From: Bryum argenteum
Taxonomy: Eukaryota > Streptophyta > Bryopsida > Bryales > Bryaceae
Assembly: GCA_037043015.1 (NCBI GenBank)
Contig: CM073321.1
Location: 28,881,010 to 28,945,009 of the forward strand
DNA: 64,000 bases
Reading direction: 5' to 3'
Shown: one piece after another, positions 10,603-19,250 of the stretch
Layout: each line of letters opens with the position of its first letter
Numbering within the stretch: position 1 is the first letter of the stretch
Notes under the pieces: generated by a model
Told to the model about the DNA's origin: nothing
The model's input: the letters and a program-made list of their open reading frames with translations, nothing else
Database searches by the model: none
Made by a program: the position numbers and the translations under genes

Positions 10603-11155
10603 GTTCTCCGCGAGCCGGGCGGTCTCGGATGATCATGCCGCTGTCGACCTCCCGTTCTCCTCGCAGCGACCCCAAGACGGTGTTGGCGAGCCGGACGGTT
10701 ATGCGATGCGGCTTCTCCGCGTGGATAATCGGCGCCAAAAACTTGATGATGGCGCGCTCCCTTGGAGCCTTGCAATCTTCCACCGAATAGTCGTTGTTCT
10801 TGTGCGGATTCCCGTGGAACGCCTTCTTCGCCCATTTATGTTTCCGGCCGCGCAACCCTACTCCGCAGTTTACGACCAGGCCGTAAACAGCTCTCTAGTG
10901 GTCGGCCATCCAGGAAGCCGGCTTCCCTCTGACCGTCCCTTCGAATTGATTCGGCGCTGACCTTGATCTCGCGCACCATTTCCGCGTCGCGCAATCCCCA
11001 AGGTGTGTCCAGCAGGCCGGCGAGTCCATCTTGTCGAGGTCGTCCGCCAATGACTTCTTCTCGTCCTCATCGATCGGAATGCAGGGGATTACCAACTTGA
11101 TCGAGATCTTTAGCTCCTTCTGCGCCTGAGCGGAAACAGACGCCGATCCTGCCAT
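10603..11155 (-). pseudogene. Upstream ORF, N-terminal part; unknown function, one in-frame TAG
   Basis: The ATG at 11155 begins MAGSASVSAQAQKELKISI and the frame runs for about 184 codons, broken once by TAG at 10895-10897 (MADH, stop, RAVYGLVV). The sequence is mixed charged and hydrophobic with no signal peptide or membrane segment that I see, and I do not recognise the family. A TATA box lies about 175 bp upstream. It probably continues into the ORF at 6495-7759 through a small intron at 10530-10602 and across the copia insertion, giving a protein of around 600 residues before decay. Confidence 0.5.
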
Positions 11156-11328
11156 TGGAAAGAAGTGCGACAAAAAGTAACAAGTAGCCGGGCTGAGATT
11201 GGCCAGTGGGCCGAATCGGAACTAACGGACGGACTGCGGAAGACGGAAGGTAGGAACGCAAGAAGACAAAAAGCGCAGAAAGCGAAGAGGCAGGTGACGA
11301 CAAGGGCGGACGGGTCGCCTTTTATAGA

Positions 11329-11336
11329 GGGAGTCG
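11329..11336 (-). promoter_or_regulatory. TATA box upstream of the gypsy upstream ORF
   Basis: The minus strand reads TCTATAAAAGGCGACC, a canonical TATAAAAG about 175 bp upstream of the ATG at 11155. No primer-site-like motif is visible between this box and the ORF. Confidence 0.5.
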
Positions 11337-11691
11337 GAATTAATTCCGATCATCATGACTTGTCCCGCCGCCATCATTGCCATCTCCGTACGGAGTCGCC
11401 TTCTGAATTTCTCGTCATTATTAAATTCCTCGCCACTCCGTCCTTCAGCCGCCGTAAAAACTCCCATTCCGGCCTCTGACAGCACGTCCTAGCCGTACGA
11501 TAGCAGAGTACGGATTCACCAATCCGTCTTTATTATCGCAAACTAGATTTTAACTATAACCTTTATTTGTAAAAACGTAATTGCCTTATAGTATACGGCC
11601 TAGCACATACATAGGTCAGATTCTAGACTCTATACTTATTCCTAATGCGCATTAGAACTTAGTGGCCAAAAATCGAAAAAACAGCGTCCGA
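11337..11691 (-). other. Upstream flank / putative U3 of the gypsy element
   Basis: No coding sequence is evident. CCGTCC-type words continue to about 11525 (for example at 11440), then the DNA becomes AT-rich until a family B copia fragment starts near 11692. The outer end of the gypsy LTR is not recognisable. Confidence 0.35.
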
Positions 11692-12721
11692 CAAGGATGA
11701 TGGGTTGGTGCAAAGGGTATTGAGATTCAATAGAGGAAGAGAGAGAATACAACACACTCAAAGCTTACAAACAAGTAGAGCAATGAATGCTTGAAATGAG
11801 ATGTTGCCTTCTAGCAAAGGCCTCTACTTATACTATTTTAATGGCACCTTCCTGGTGCCTTCTTGTCCCTTCTAAGCTCACAATCACTTCAAACAAATGA
11901 CTTGGGAGCCCTTAATGCAAATCAGCACCTACAATGTGCAAGGAGGACTCAATTCAACTACAATGGACACTTACAAGCACCCAATGCCTTCAAAACACCT
12001 CCAAACACCTCCAAATTGCTCCTTTTGCCTCCAAATGCTCCAAATCAACTTCAATTGACTCGAAATGGTTGCAAACACCTCCAAATGGCTCTAAGTGCAC
12101 CTCCAAAGCTCCAAGGACCTCCAACATGTGCAAATCAGCCCTCCACGTGCTTGCAACACCTCCTTGACCTCCCCAAGCCTCCAAAAGTATTCAAACTCAA
12201 CCTCACTACAAGAGTAGTGAGCCCATAACCTATTGAGATTCAATAGAGGAAGAGAGAGAATACAACACACTCAAAGCTTACAAACAAGTAGAGCAATGAA
12301 TGCTTGAAATGAGATGTTGCCTTCTAGCAAAGGCCTTTACTTATACTTCCTTAATGGCACCTTCCTAGTGCCTTCTTGTACATTTTCCAAGTGCCTTTGG
12401 CCCACATGGTTCACATGTGTGCCCCTTTAGTCTTTGCCACCACCTACTTTTCTCCTTGCCTCCTAAAGTCAACAAAGTGGGCTGGTCTTCTCTCTCCTCA
12501 CTATTGCTCTTAGAACCAGCCCCTTTCCACACTTTAGAATACTAAGTATAAGCTTCCATATATATCTACTCTAACAAGTACTAATTGCTCTTATAAACTA
12601 CGAGCAATCTATTCTTCAACAAAGGGGAGTCACGAGGATCATGTGCGACAATCAAGGGTGTATTGCGCTTGCGAAGGATCCCAAGCACCACTCACGTACG
12701 AAGCTCATTAATGTGCAACAC
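11692..12721 (+). pseudogene. Family B RNase H fragment, split by a mini-element
   Basis: About 125 bp matching the family B RNase H around the last catalytic Asp ([19 protein letters not shown]). The pieces 11692-11717 and 12622-12721 are contiguous in other copies. The 904-bp family C element between them carries a target duplication. The right edge abuts a family A LTR at 12722. Confidence 0.75.
11718..12621 (-). mobile_element. TRIM-like family C mini-element with TSD AAGGG
   Basis: On the minus strand: a full LTR-C (12621-12231, 391 bp), a primer site (GGTTATGGGCTCAC, one mismatch to the family site), about 350 bp of leader, then only the last 149 bp of an LTR-C (11866-11718). It has no coding capacity. 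AAGGG occurs at 11713-11717 and 12622-12626, so this truncated form integrated as it stands. The antisense frame at 11863-12228 is leader sequence and not a gene. Confidence 0.8.
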
Positions 12722-13626
12722 TGTTGAAGAAACATGTAGCTAATGGAGTAGTAAGTGTACATGGAGCATGAGGAGTAGAACTACACACTTAGTTAGTTCT
12801 TAGACTCCTTCATGTGTTGCTTGTAGTCAAAGACAGCCCATAGTGTTTAGTTATACCATATAGTTAGGTGAGCACTAGGAGAGGCTTCCTCCTACTTGTA
12901 TTCAGCCCTTGAGGTTGTGTTTTGAGAGAGATCGGACCTTGTAAGGGCTGGTTGCATGCTCTTTCATTGAGTTTGTGCTTAGATTTGCACATTGGGAGCC
13001 AATTAGGGCTGATTGTGCACTTGGGTGCATTGTGGGTTGCAATTGAGGCAATTGCAATCTTGTGAGAGTGTTTTGAGTGCTTTTGAAGCATCTTTGAGTT
13101 CATTGAGGAGTTTGCCATTCATTAGAGGGCTGATTAGAGCTCTTGTGAGTGAATGTTGCACATTTGTGCATGTTTGAGTTGATCAAGGGCTGATTTGTGC
13201 TCATGTGAGTGATTGTTGCACATTTGTGCATTGGTGAGTTGAACAAGGGCTGATTTGTGCTCTTGTGAGTGAATGTGGAACCTTTGAGCATTGGAGAGTT
13301 GGAGAGAGATCTAGATCTAGATCTGATTTGGTGAAGTGAGTGCATTGGTGAGTTGGAGAGGGCTGATTTGCACCCTTTTGAGTGAGTGAGGCGAGCTTCT
13401 TGCATTTGTGATTGCAAGAGAGCTGATTACACTTGTGTGAGTGATTAGGGCATGTCTAAGTGTTCATTAGGGCTGAATTCAGCCCTTGTGAGCTTTGTGG
13501 AGTGATTGTGAGCAAATTAGAGTCATTTGCTCATATGCCCTTGTCAGCTTTGGGGAGTGATTGTGAGTCAATTGGAGTCATTTGCTCATTTGGATCTCTT
13601 GTAAGGGCTGATTGAGAGTCTCTTAG
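12722..13626 (+). mobile_element. Truncated family A LTR and leader, target of the intact element
   Basis: A diverged family A LTR (12722 to about 12911) is cut before its end and joined directly to leader sequence (GAGGTTGTGTTTTGAG). The leader runs to 13626 and resumes at 19086-19250 beyond the inserted intact element. No primer site remains. No coding sequence on the sense strand. Confidence 0.75.
13126..13305 (+). repeat. 60-bp tandem repeats in the family A leader
   Basis: Three adjacent 60-bp units start with AGGGCTGATT at 13126, 13186 and 13246, with a looser fourth after an AGATCT-rich insert at 13306-13330. Similar arrays lie in the leaders at about 31680-31830, 46230-46450 and 49090-49320. 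The period is a multiple of three, so the antisense strand shows a 20-residue peptide repeat. Confidence 0.8.
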
Positions 13627-13872
13627 TGTTGAGGAAACATGTACCTAATGGAGAAATTAGTGTACATGGAGTGTTACGAGTAGAACTACACACTTAGTTA
13701 GTTCTTAGACTCCTTTAAGTGTTGCATGTAGTCAAAGGCAGCCCATAGTGTTTAGTTATACTACATGGTTAGGTGAGCACTAGGAGAGGCTTCCTCCTAC
13801 TTATGTTCAGCCCATGCTTGGCTGATGTTATCCAATACCATCTAAGTAAAGTTTTTCCCTTCAATCTCAAGA
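13627..13872 (+). repeat. 5' LTR of the intact element
   Basis: 246 bp from TGTTGAGGAAACATG. The last bases are CTCAAGA where other copies have CTCAATA. Confidence 0.9.
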
Positions 13873-13886
13873 GGTTATGGGCCCAC
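13873..13886 (+). other. Primer binding site for a half-tRNA (initiator tRNA-Met)
   Basis: GGTTATGGGCCCAC directly follows the LTR. It is complementary to the anticodon arm of plant initiator tRNA-Met (GTGGGCCCATAACC) and not to the tRNA 3' end. This is the arrangement known for Drosophila copia, which is primed by the 5' half of the cleaved tRNA. The same 14 bases follow the family A and B LTRs at 36779, 41563, 45835, 48696 and 54534, and precede the LTR at 32233 on the minus strand. Confidence 0.85.
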
Positions 13887-14790
13887 GCACGTCGTGGTGC
13901 GCTTGAAGGAGAAATTCAGATCATTTGGAGAGGATCGTGGAGCTTGTGGACAAAACCAGCCTTGTTTACATGTGTGCACCATCAATCCAATTGGTGTAAG
14001 TCCATTCCCAAAGGAGAAGTCTTGAAGTGCATTTTCTTTGGAGTTTGTTGGCTGAAGTTGGAGTTGTTGAGTGCATTTGAGTGTGAGGTTGTGTTTTGAG
14101 AGAGATCAGACCTTGTTAGGGCTGGTTGCATGCTCTTTCATTGAGTTTGTGCTTAGATTTGCACATTGGGAGCCAATTAGGACTGATTGTGCACTTAGGT
14201 GCATTGGAGAGTTGGAGAGAGATCTAGATCTAGATCTAGATCTGATTTAGTGAAGTGAGTGCATTGGTGAGTTGGAGAGGGCTGATTTGTACCCTCTTGA
14301 GTGAGTGAGGCGAGCTTCTTGCATTTGTGATTGCAAGAGAGCTGATTACACTTGTGTGAGTGATTAGGTCGAGTTTAGGGATGCATTAGGGCTGAATTCA
14401 GCCCTTGTGAGCTTTGTGGAGTGATTGTGAGCAAATTAGAGTCATTTGCTCATTTGGATCCCTTGCAAGGGCTGATTGGGAGTATCTTAGCTCCTTGAGG
14501 TGTGCATTGCACAATTTGAGTGAAGTTAGTGGCTGAATTGAAGAGCTTCTTGCGTAGGCAGCTCATGTGGGTGTTGTGAGCAAGATTAGGGTCTGATTTG
14601 GTGCTAAGTGTGGTGATCTACTTGAGGGAGGTGGTTCTTTGTGGTCCATTGGGTTGAGAGCTCGTTGTAAGGGCTGGTTGGCGAATTTCAGCCCATTGCC
14701 TTTGTTTTAGGGCTTGTAGGGAGGTTGAGTTGAGTTTGTCAACTCCTCTACCCTCCTTAGGTGCTGCCATCAAGTGGGAGCTACTTCAAC
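13887..14790 (+). other. Untranslated leader of the intact element
   Basis: About 900 bp with TTGAG-, GCTGATT- and AGATCT-rich repeats. It is shorter than in other copies because part of the 60-bp repeat array is missing. No start codon context is convincing before 14791. A packaging or dimerisation role is possible but not shown. Confidence 0.7.
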
Positions 14791-17700
14791 ATGGCTGCAA
14801 GTGAAGGAGATGGCGTGCGCATCATCGACAAGTTCAACGGCGTCAACTTTGGCATGTGGAAGTTCAAAATGGAGATGATTCTTGCGGAGAAGGACTTGTG
14901 GGATGTGGCGGATGGGAGTGAGGAGCCTCCAAGTGAAGATGCTGATTTCAAGACCAAGAAGGCGTTTGAGAGAAGGGAGAAGAAGGCCTTTGCTCTCATC
15001 GTCACCAATCTTGCGGATCAGCAAATTGCACACATCCGCCATTGCAAAACACCAGCGGAAGCGTGGAGTACGCTTTGCAATATCCATGAGACCAAGAGTC
15101 TCTCGAACATCTTATTTCTACGGCGGCGATTCTTCACTACCAAGATGCAAGAGGAGGACGACTTGTTGGATCATGTCAACAAGATCAAGGCATTGGCGCA
15201 TGAGTTAGCTTGCTTGGAGGCACCCGTCACGGATGGAGATGTGGTCATGACATTGTTGGAGAGCTTGCCACCATCCTTTGAGTTCCTCATCACCGCTTTG
15301 GAGACAAGGCCAATGAAGGAGCTGACCTTGGAGTTTGTCACGGCGCGTTTGATGCATGAGGTCACCAAGCGCAAGGAGAATGAGCCCCAAGGAGAGGGAT
15401 CAGCGCTTGTGTCAAGATTTGCCAAGGGAGGCAACACCAAGGCTTCCAAGGACACAAGAACATGCTTCAAGTGTGGTAAACCAGGCCACATTGCAAGGTT
15501 TTGTAGGTCCAACCAAGCCCAAGGCAAGGAGAGTGCACATCAAGCCTCTAAAGTGGAGGATGAGGAGGATTTTGCCTTTGCTACACATGGAGGAGGAGAG
15601 AAGGCCGACATGTTCACGTGGATTGTCGATTCCGGCGCCACACAACACATGACCAGCCATCGAGATGCCTTTCACACCTATCAATCCGTTGTGGGGAAGA
15701 AGATTTACATGGGAGATAATGGCATGGTGGAGGCACTTGGCATAGGGGAGGTGCATGTGGAGGTGCAAGACAAGGGGCAGCCCAAGAGGATCATCATTCG
15801 TGAGGTGCTCCATGTGCCCAAGTTGCATGCCAACTTGCTTTCGGTAAGCAAATTGACTATGGGAGGTCTGAAGGTGCAATTCAACAATGTGGGGTGTGTT
15901 GTGAGGTCTCCAAGTGGTGCTTTGATTGCATCAGCCCCGCGTGAGGGCAATTTGTATCTACTTCAATTCACCAAGGTGAATGGGAGTTCATTTGCTTGTG
16001 TGGCTCATGGATCAGCCCATGAAGAGCTTGTGAATCTTTGGCATAGGAGGCTTGGCCACTTGAATTTGAAGAGCTTGAAGGGCCTCCAACACATTGTGAA
16101 GGGGCTGGACCTCTCTTCTTGCAAGCACGATTGGAGTTCCTTGGCTTGCAAGGGATGCATTGAAGGCAAGCAAGCAAGGCAGCCCTTCCCCAAGGATGGA
16201 GCAACAAGGGCCACCAGGAAGTTGGAGTTGGTGCATTCGGATGTGTGCGGGCCAATGAAGACCACTTCCATTGGAGGAGCAAGGTATTTTGTCACCTTTA
16301 TAGATGATTTCTCACGCAAGATATGGGTGTATATGCTGAAGTGCAAGAGTGAGGTGTTTGGGCGTTTTGAGACTTGGAAGGCGCTTGTGGAGGCGCAATC
16401 TGATTGCAAGGTGAAGGTGCTGCGGTCGGATAATGGAGGGGAGTATGTCTCCAAGGCTTTTGAGAACTTCCTCAAAGCCCATGGCATTGAGCACCACACA
16501 TCAGCCCCCTACACGCCTCAACAGAATGGTGTTGCGGAGCGTGCAAACCGCACCATTGTGGAGATGGCAAGGGCCATGATTCATGGCCAAGGGCTGAAGT
16601 ATGAGCTATGGGGTGAGGCCGTGAGCAATGCGGTGTATACAAGGAACCGCTGCCCCACTCAAGCATTGGCGAGTATGACACCTCAAGAGGCATGGAGTGG
16701 GGTAAGGCCCCATGTGTCCCATATGCGTGTTTTTGGTTGCATTGCGTATGCCTTGGTTCCAAATGCCAAGAGGACCAAGTTGGATGCCAAGGGCATCAAA
16801 TGTCTTTTTCTTGGGTATTGTGAGGGAACCAAGGTCTATAGGCTGATGTGTGTGGACACCAAGGCCATCATCAAGTGTAGAGATGTGACGTTTTTGGAGG
16901 ATGGAGGAGCTGATTCTAAGCTCTTGGAGGTGAGCCCAAGTGGGAGAAGTGGAGGACCAGCCCAAAGTGTGGGCACAACTCCAAGAGTGCATATTGAAGA
17001 AGTGGGAGTTGAAGATGAAGAAGATGAAGAGTTGGAGGAGCCCAAGGAGAAGGTGGCCTTACCGCAAGGCAAGAGGAAACCAACTACTTTGTCACCAAAG
17101 GAGCAAGAGAAGAAGGATCAGCCCATGGAGGAGGAGCCACGTGACCAGCCCTTGGAGGAGCCTAGATATCCTACAAGGACTCGCAAGCGACTTGGGGATT
17201 GGTGGATGAATCATATTCTTCCTCCACCACATGAAGATCAAGCAAATGTGGCATTTCTTGGAGATCCATCGACACTTGGAGAGGTGCTGAATTGTGAAGA
17301 TGCAAGCAAGTGGGAGGTGGCTATGGAAGAAGAGTACAAGGCCCTCATTAACAAGGGCACTTGGGAGCTTGCACCGCTTCCTCCCAATAGATCAAGTGTG
17401 GGCTGTAAGTGGGTTTTCTCCACCAAAAGGGATGCTTTGGGGCATGTGGCGAGGTACAAAGCAAGGCTGGTTGCTCGCGGGTTCACCCAAGTGGAGGGGG
17501 TGGATTTCAATGAGACATTTGCCCCCGTTGCCAAATTCAACACAATTCGGTGTATTGTGAGCATTGGGGCAGCCATGGACCTTGAGATGCACAACATGGA
17601 TGTCAAGACCGCCTTTCTCAATCCCAAGTTGGAGGAGGTGATCTACATGGACCAGCCCCAAGGATTTGTGCAAGAAGGCAAGGAGCATCTCAAGTGCAAG

Positions 17701-18861
17701 TTGAAGAAGGCACTTCCCGGTTTGAAGCAATCCGGGAGGGCATGGTATCAAGATATTGATGCCATGTTTGTGAGAAAGGGCTTCAAAAGAGGCCACGCTG
17801 ATCACTCTTTGTACATCATGCAAAGTAGTGAATTCTTGGTGATTGTAATCTTGTATGTGGATGATTTGATCCTCCTTGCAAGTAGCATGACCAAGATGTT
17901 GGAGGTGAAGACTATGCTCAAGGAGGAGTATGAGATGACCGATTTGGGAGAGCTAAGCTATTGCCTTGGAGTGGAGTTCAAGAGGAATAGGGCTGCCCGC
18001 ACCATCACCATGAGTCAACACAAATACATTGAAGAGATTCTCAAGAGGTTCAAGATGGAGGATTGCAAGGCCATAGGTACACCACTTGACACTCATGTGA
18101 AGTTGCCCAAGCTCACGGAGGCTGATTTTGAAGAGGTGAGGGCTGAAATGGCGAGTGTGCCTTACAAGGCTGCGGTTGGGTGCCTAATGTATGCCATGGT
18201 GGCTACAAGGCTTGATTTGGCGTTTCCCGTGAGTGTTGTGAGTCAACACATGTCCAAGTATGGCCCAATGCATTGGGCAGCGGTGAAGAGGGTCATGAGG
18301 TACCTCCAAGGTACACTTAAGCTAGAGTTGCAACTTGGAGGTGCAAATTTGTTGCTATGTGGCTATTGTGATGCAGATTGGGCCGGTGATGAAGGCGATA
18401 GGAGATCCACAACCGGTTACGTTTTTATGCTTGGAGTGGGTGCCATTTCATGGAATTCCAAAAGGCAGCCCACCATAGCACTCTCTACAACGGAGGTTGA
18501 ATACATGGCCATGAGCCAATGTACCAAGGAAGCCATTTGGTTGAGGCAACTCTTGGCTGATGTTGGCTTTGTTCAACAAAGTGGCACACAAGTTTTGTGT
18601 GACAACCAAGGTGCTATTGCCTTAGCCAAGAATCCTACACACCACTCACGAACCAAGCATATTGATGTGCAACATCATTTTATTCCTGAGCAAGTAGAGG
18701 ATCAAGTGATTGAGCTCAAGTATGTGCCTACCAAAGCTATGGTTGCTGATGTGCTAACCAAGGCGCTTGGAAAGCCACAACACTTGGCCTTGATTGAGAA
18801 GATGGGCCTTTGTGCCTTTGCCCACTCACAAAGTGGGAGTGTTGAGGAAACATGTACCTAA
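14791..18861 (+). CDS. Ty1/copia Gag-Pol polyprotein, intact (1356 aa)
   Basis: The single frame starts at ATG 14791 in good context (AACATGGCT). Gag capsid spans about residues 10-210 and the zinc knuckle CFKCGKPGHIARFC 225-238. Protease has DSGATQHM with Asp280. The GAG-pre-integrase and HHCC finger follow (H418, H423, C453, C456). Integrase has D484, D547 and E583 (D35E). RT spans about 860-1105 with YVDD at 1022-1025. RNase H spans about 1185-1330 (CDADWAG, STTEVEY, CDNQG). The gene order PR-INT-RT-RH defines Ty1/copia. No stop or frameshift is present. Expression from the LTR would give one precursor cut by its own protease, and reverse transcription would occur in cytoplasmic particles. 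The last residues and stop (EETCT) are encoded inside the 3' LTR. Whether it is active is unknown. Confidence 0.96.
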   Translation: MAASEGDGVRIIDKFNGVNFGMWKFKMEMILAEKDLWDVADGSEEPPSEDADFKTKKAFERREKKAFALIVTNLADQQIAHIRHCKTPAEAWSTLCNIHETKSLSNILFLRRRFFTTKMQEEDDLLDHVNKIKALAHELACLEAPVTDGDVVMTLLESLPPSFEFLITALETRPMKELTLEFVTARLMHEVTKRKENEPQGEGSALVSRFAKGGNTKASKDTRTCFKCGKPGHIARFCRSNQAQGKESAHQASKVEDEEDFAFATHGGGEKADMFTWIVDSGATQHMTSHRDAFHTYQSVVGKKIYMGDNGMVEALGIGEVHVEVQDKGQPKRIIIREVLHVPKLHANLLSVSKLTMGGLKVQFNNVGCVVRSPSGALIASAPREGNLYLLQFTKVNGSSFACVAHGSAHEELVNLWHRRLGHLNLKSLKGLQHIVKGLDLSSCKHDWSSLACKGCIEGKQARQPFPKDGATRATRKLELVHSDVCGPMKTTSIGGARYFVTFIDDFSRKIWVYMLKCKSEVFGRFETWKALVEAQSDCKVKVLRSDNGGEYVSKAFENFLKAHGIEHHTSAPYTPQQNGVAERANRTIVEMARAMIHGQGLKYELWGEAVSNAVYTRNRCPTQALASMTPQEAWSGVRPHVSHMRVFGCIAYALVPNAKRTKLDAKGIKCLFLGYCEGTKVYRLMCVDTKAIIKCRDVTFLEDGGADSKLLEVSPSGRSGGPAQSVGTTPRVHIEEVGVEDEEDEELEEPKEKVALPQGKRKPTTLSPKEQEKKDQPMEEEPRDQPLEEPRYPTRTRKRLGDWWMNHILPPPHEDQANVAFLGDPSTLGEVLNCEDASKWEVAMEEEYKALINKGTWELAPLPPNRSSVGCKWVFSTKRDALGHVARYKARLVARGFTQVEGVDFNETFAPVAKFNTIRCIVSIGAAMDLEMHNMDVKTAFLNPKLEEVIYMDQPQGFVQEGKEHLKCKLKKALPGLKQSGRAWYQDIDAMFVRKGFKRGHADHSLYIMQSSEFLVIVILYVDDLILLASSMTKMLEVKTMLKEEYEMTDLGELSYCLGVEFKRNRAARTITMSQHKYIEEILKRFKMEDCKAIGTPLDTHVKLPKLTEADFEEVRAEMASVPYKAAVGCLMYAMVATRLDLAFPVSVVSQHMSKYGPMHWAAVKRVMRYLQGTLKLELQLGGANLLLCGYCDADWAGDEGDRRSTTGYVFMLGVGAISWNSKRQPTIALSTTEVEYMAMSQCTKEAIWLRQLLADVGFVQQSGTQVLCDNQGAIALAKNPTHHSRTKHIDVQHHFIPEQVEDQVIELKYVPTKAMVADVLTKALGKPQHLALIEKMGLCAFAHSQSGSVEETCT
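18829..18839 (+). other. Polypurine tract of the intact element
   Basis: CAAAGTGGGAG lies immediately before the LTR, within the coding sequence. Families B and C carry the same AAAGTGGGAG, for example at 44711-44720 and 58426-58435. Confidence 0.8.
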
Positions 18862-19085
18862 TGGAGAAATTAGTGTACATGGAGTGTTACGAGTAGAACT
18901 ACACACTTAGTTAGTTCTTAGACTCCTTTAAGTGTTGCTTGTAGTCAAAGGCAGCCCATAGTGTTTAGTTATACCACATGGTTAGGTGAGCACTAGGAGA
19001 GGCTTCCTCCTACTTATGTTCAGCCCATGCTTGGCTGATGTTATCCAATACCATCTAAGTAAAGTTTTTCCCTTCAATCTCAATA
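18840..19085 (+). repeat. 3' LTR of the intact element
   Basis: 246 bp, TGTTGAGG to CTCAATA. It contains the stop codon of the polyprotein at 18859-18861. Confidence 0.9.
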
Positions 19086-19250
19086 CTTAACTCCTTGAGG
19101 TGTGGATTGCACAATTTGTGCGAAGACATTGTGAGTTAGTGGCTGAATTGAAGAAGATCTTGCGTAGGCAGCTCATGTGAGTGTTGTAAGCAAGATTAGG
19201 GTTTGATTTGGTGCTAAGTGTGGTAATCTACTTGAGGGAGGTGTTTTTTG
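19086..19250 (+). other. Remainder of the interrupted family A leader
   Basis: It matches the leader just upstream of gag in other copies (CTCCTTGAGGTGTGGATTGC onward) and stops at a family B LTR at 19251. Noncoding. Confidence 0.75.

Larger units (their letters stand above)
530..11691 (-). mobile_element. Decayed Ty3/gypsy element, Tat/Athila-like, with an extra upstream ORF
   Basis: Reading leftwards the order is upstream ORF, primer site, gag with zinc knuckles, protease, RT, RNase H, integrase. The RT wording ([27 protein letters not shown]) resembles plant non-chromovirus Ty3/gypsy elements rather than chromoviruses, and no chromodomain is seen. The integrase is cut at 530 by an LTR, so the 3' end is missing. 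A family A copia element (7765-10517) is inserted in the upstream ORF. The word CCGTCC recurs throughout the element, including the upstream ORF, and is not a feature of the copia insertions. This supports one origin for the whole span. Confidence 0.7.
13627..19085 (+). mobile_element. Full-length, apparently intact family A Ty1/copia retrotransposon
   Basis: The 5459-bp element has LTRs at 13627-13872 and 18840-19085 (246 bp each, about 3 differences by eye), a primer site at 13873, one open polyprotein of 1356 codons and a polypurine tract. It is inserted in another family A leader; the flanking bases are CTTAG (13622-13626) and CTTAA (19086-19090), a target duplication with one change. It is the only complete coding copy in the window. 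Confidence 0.92.

Noticed and set aside
13100..13420. 60-bp repeats as a CRISPR array or host satellite
   Set aside because: Units are adjacent and similar along their whole length without unique spacers, and always lie in copia leaders.
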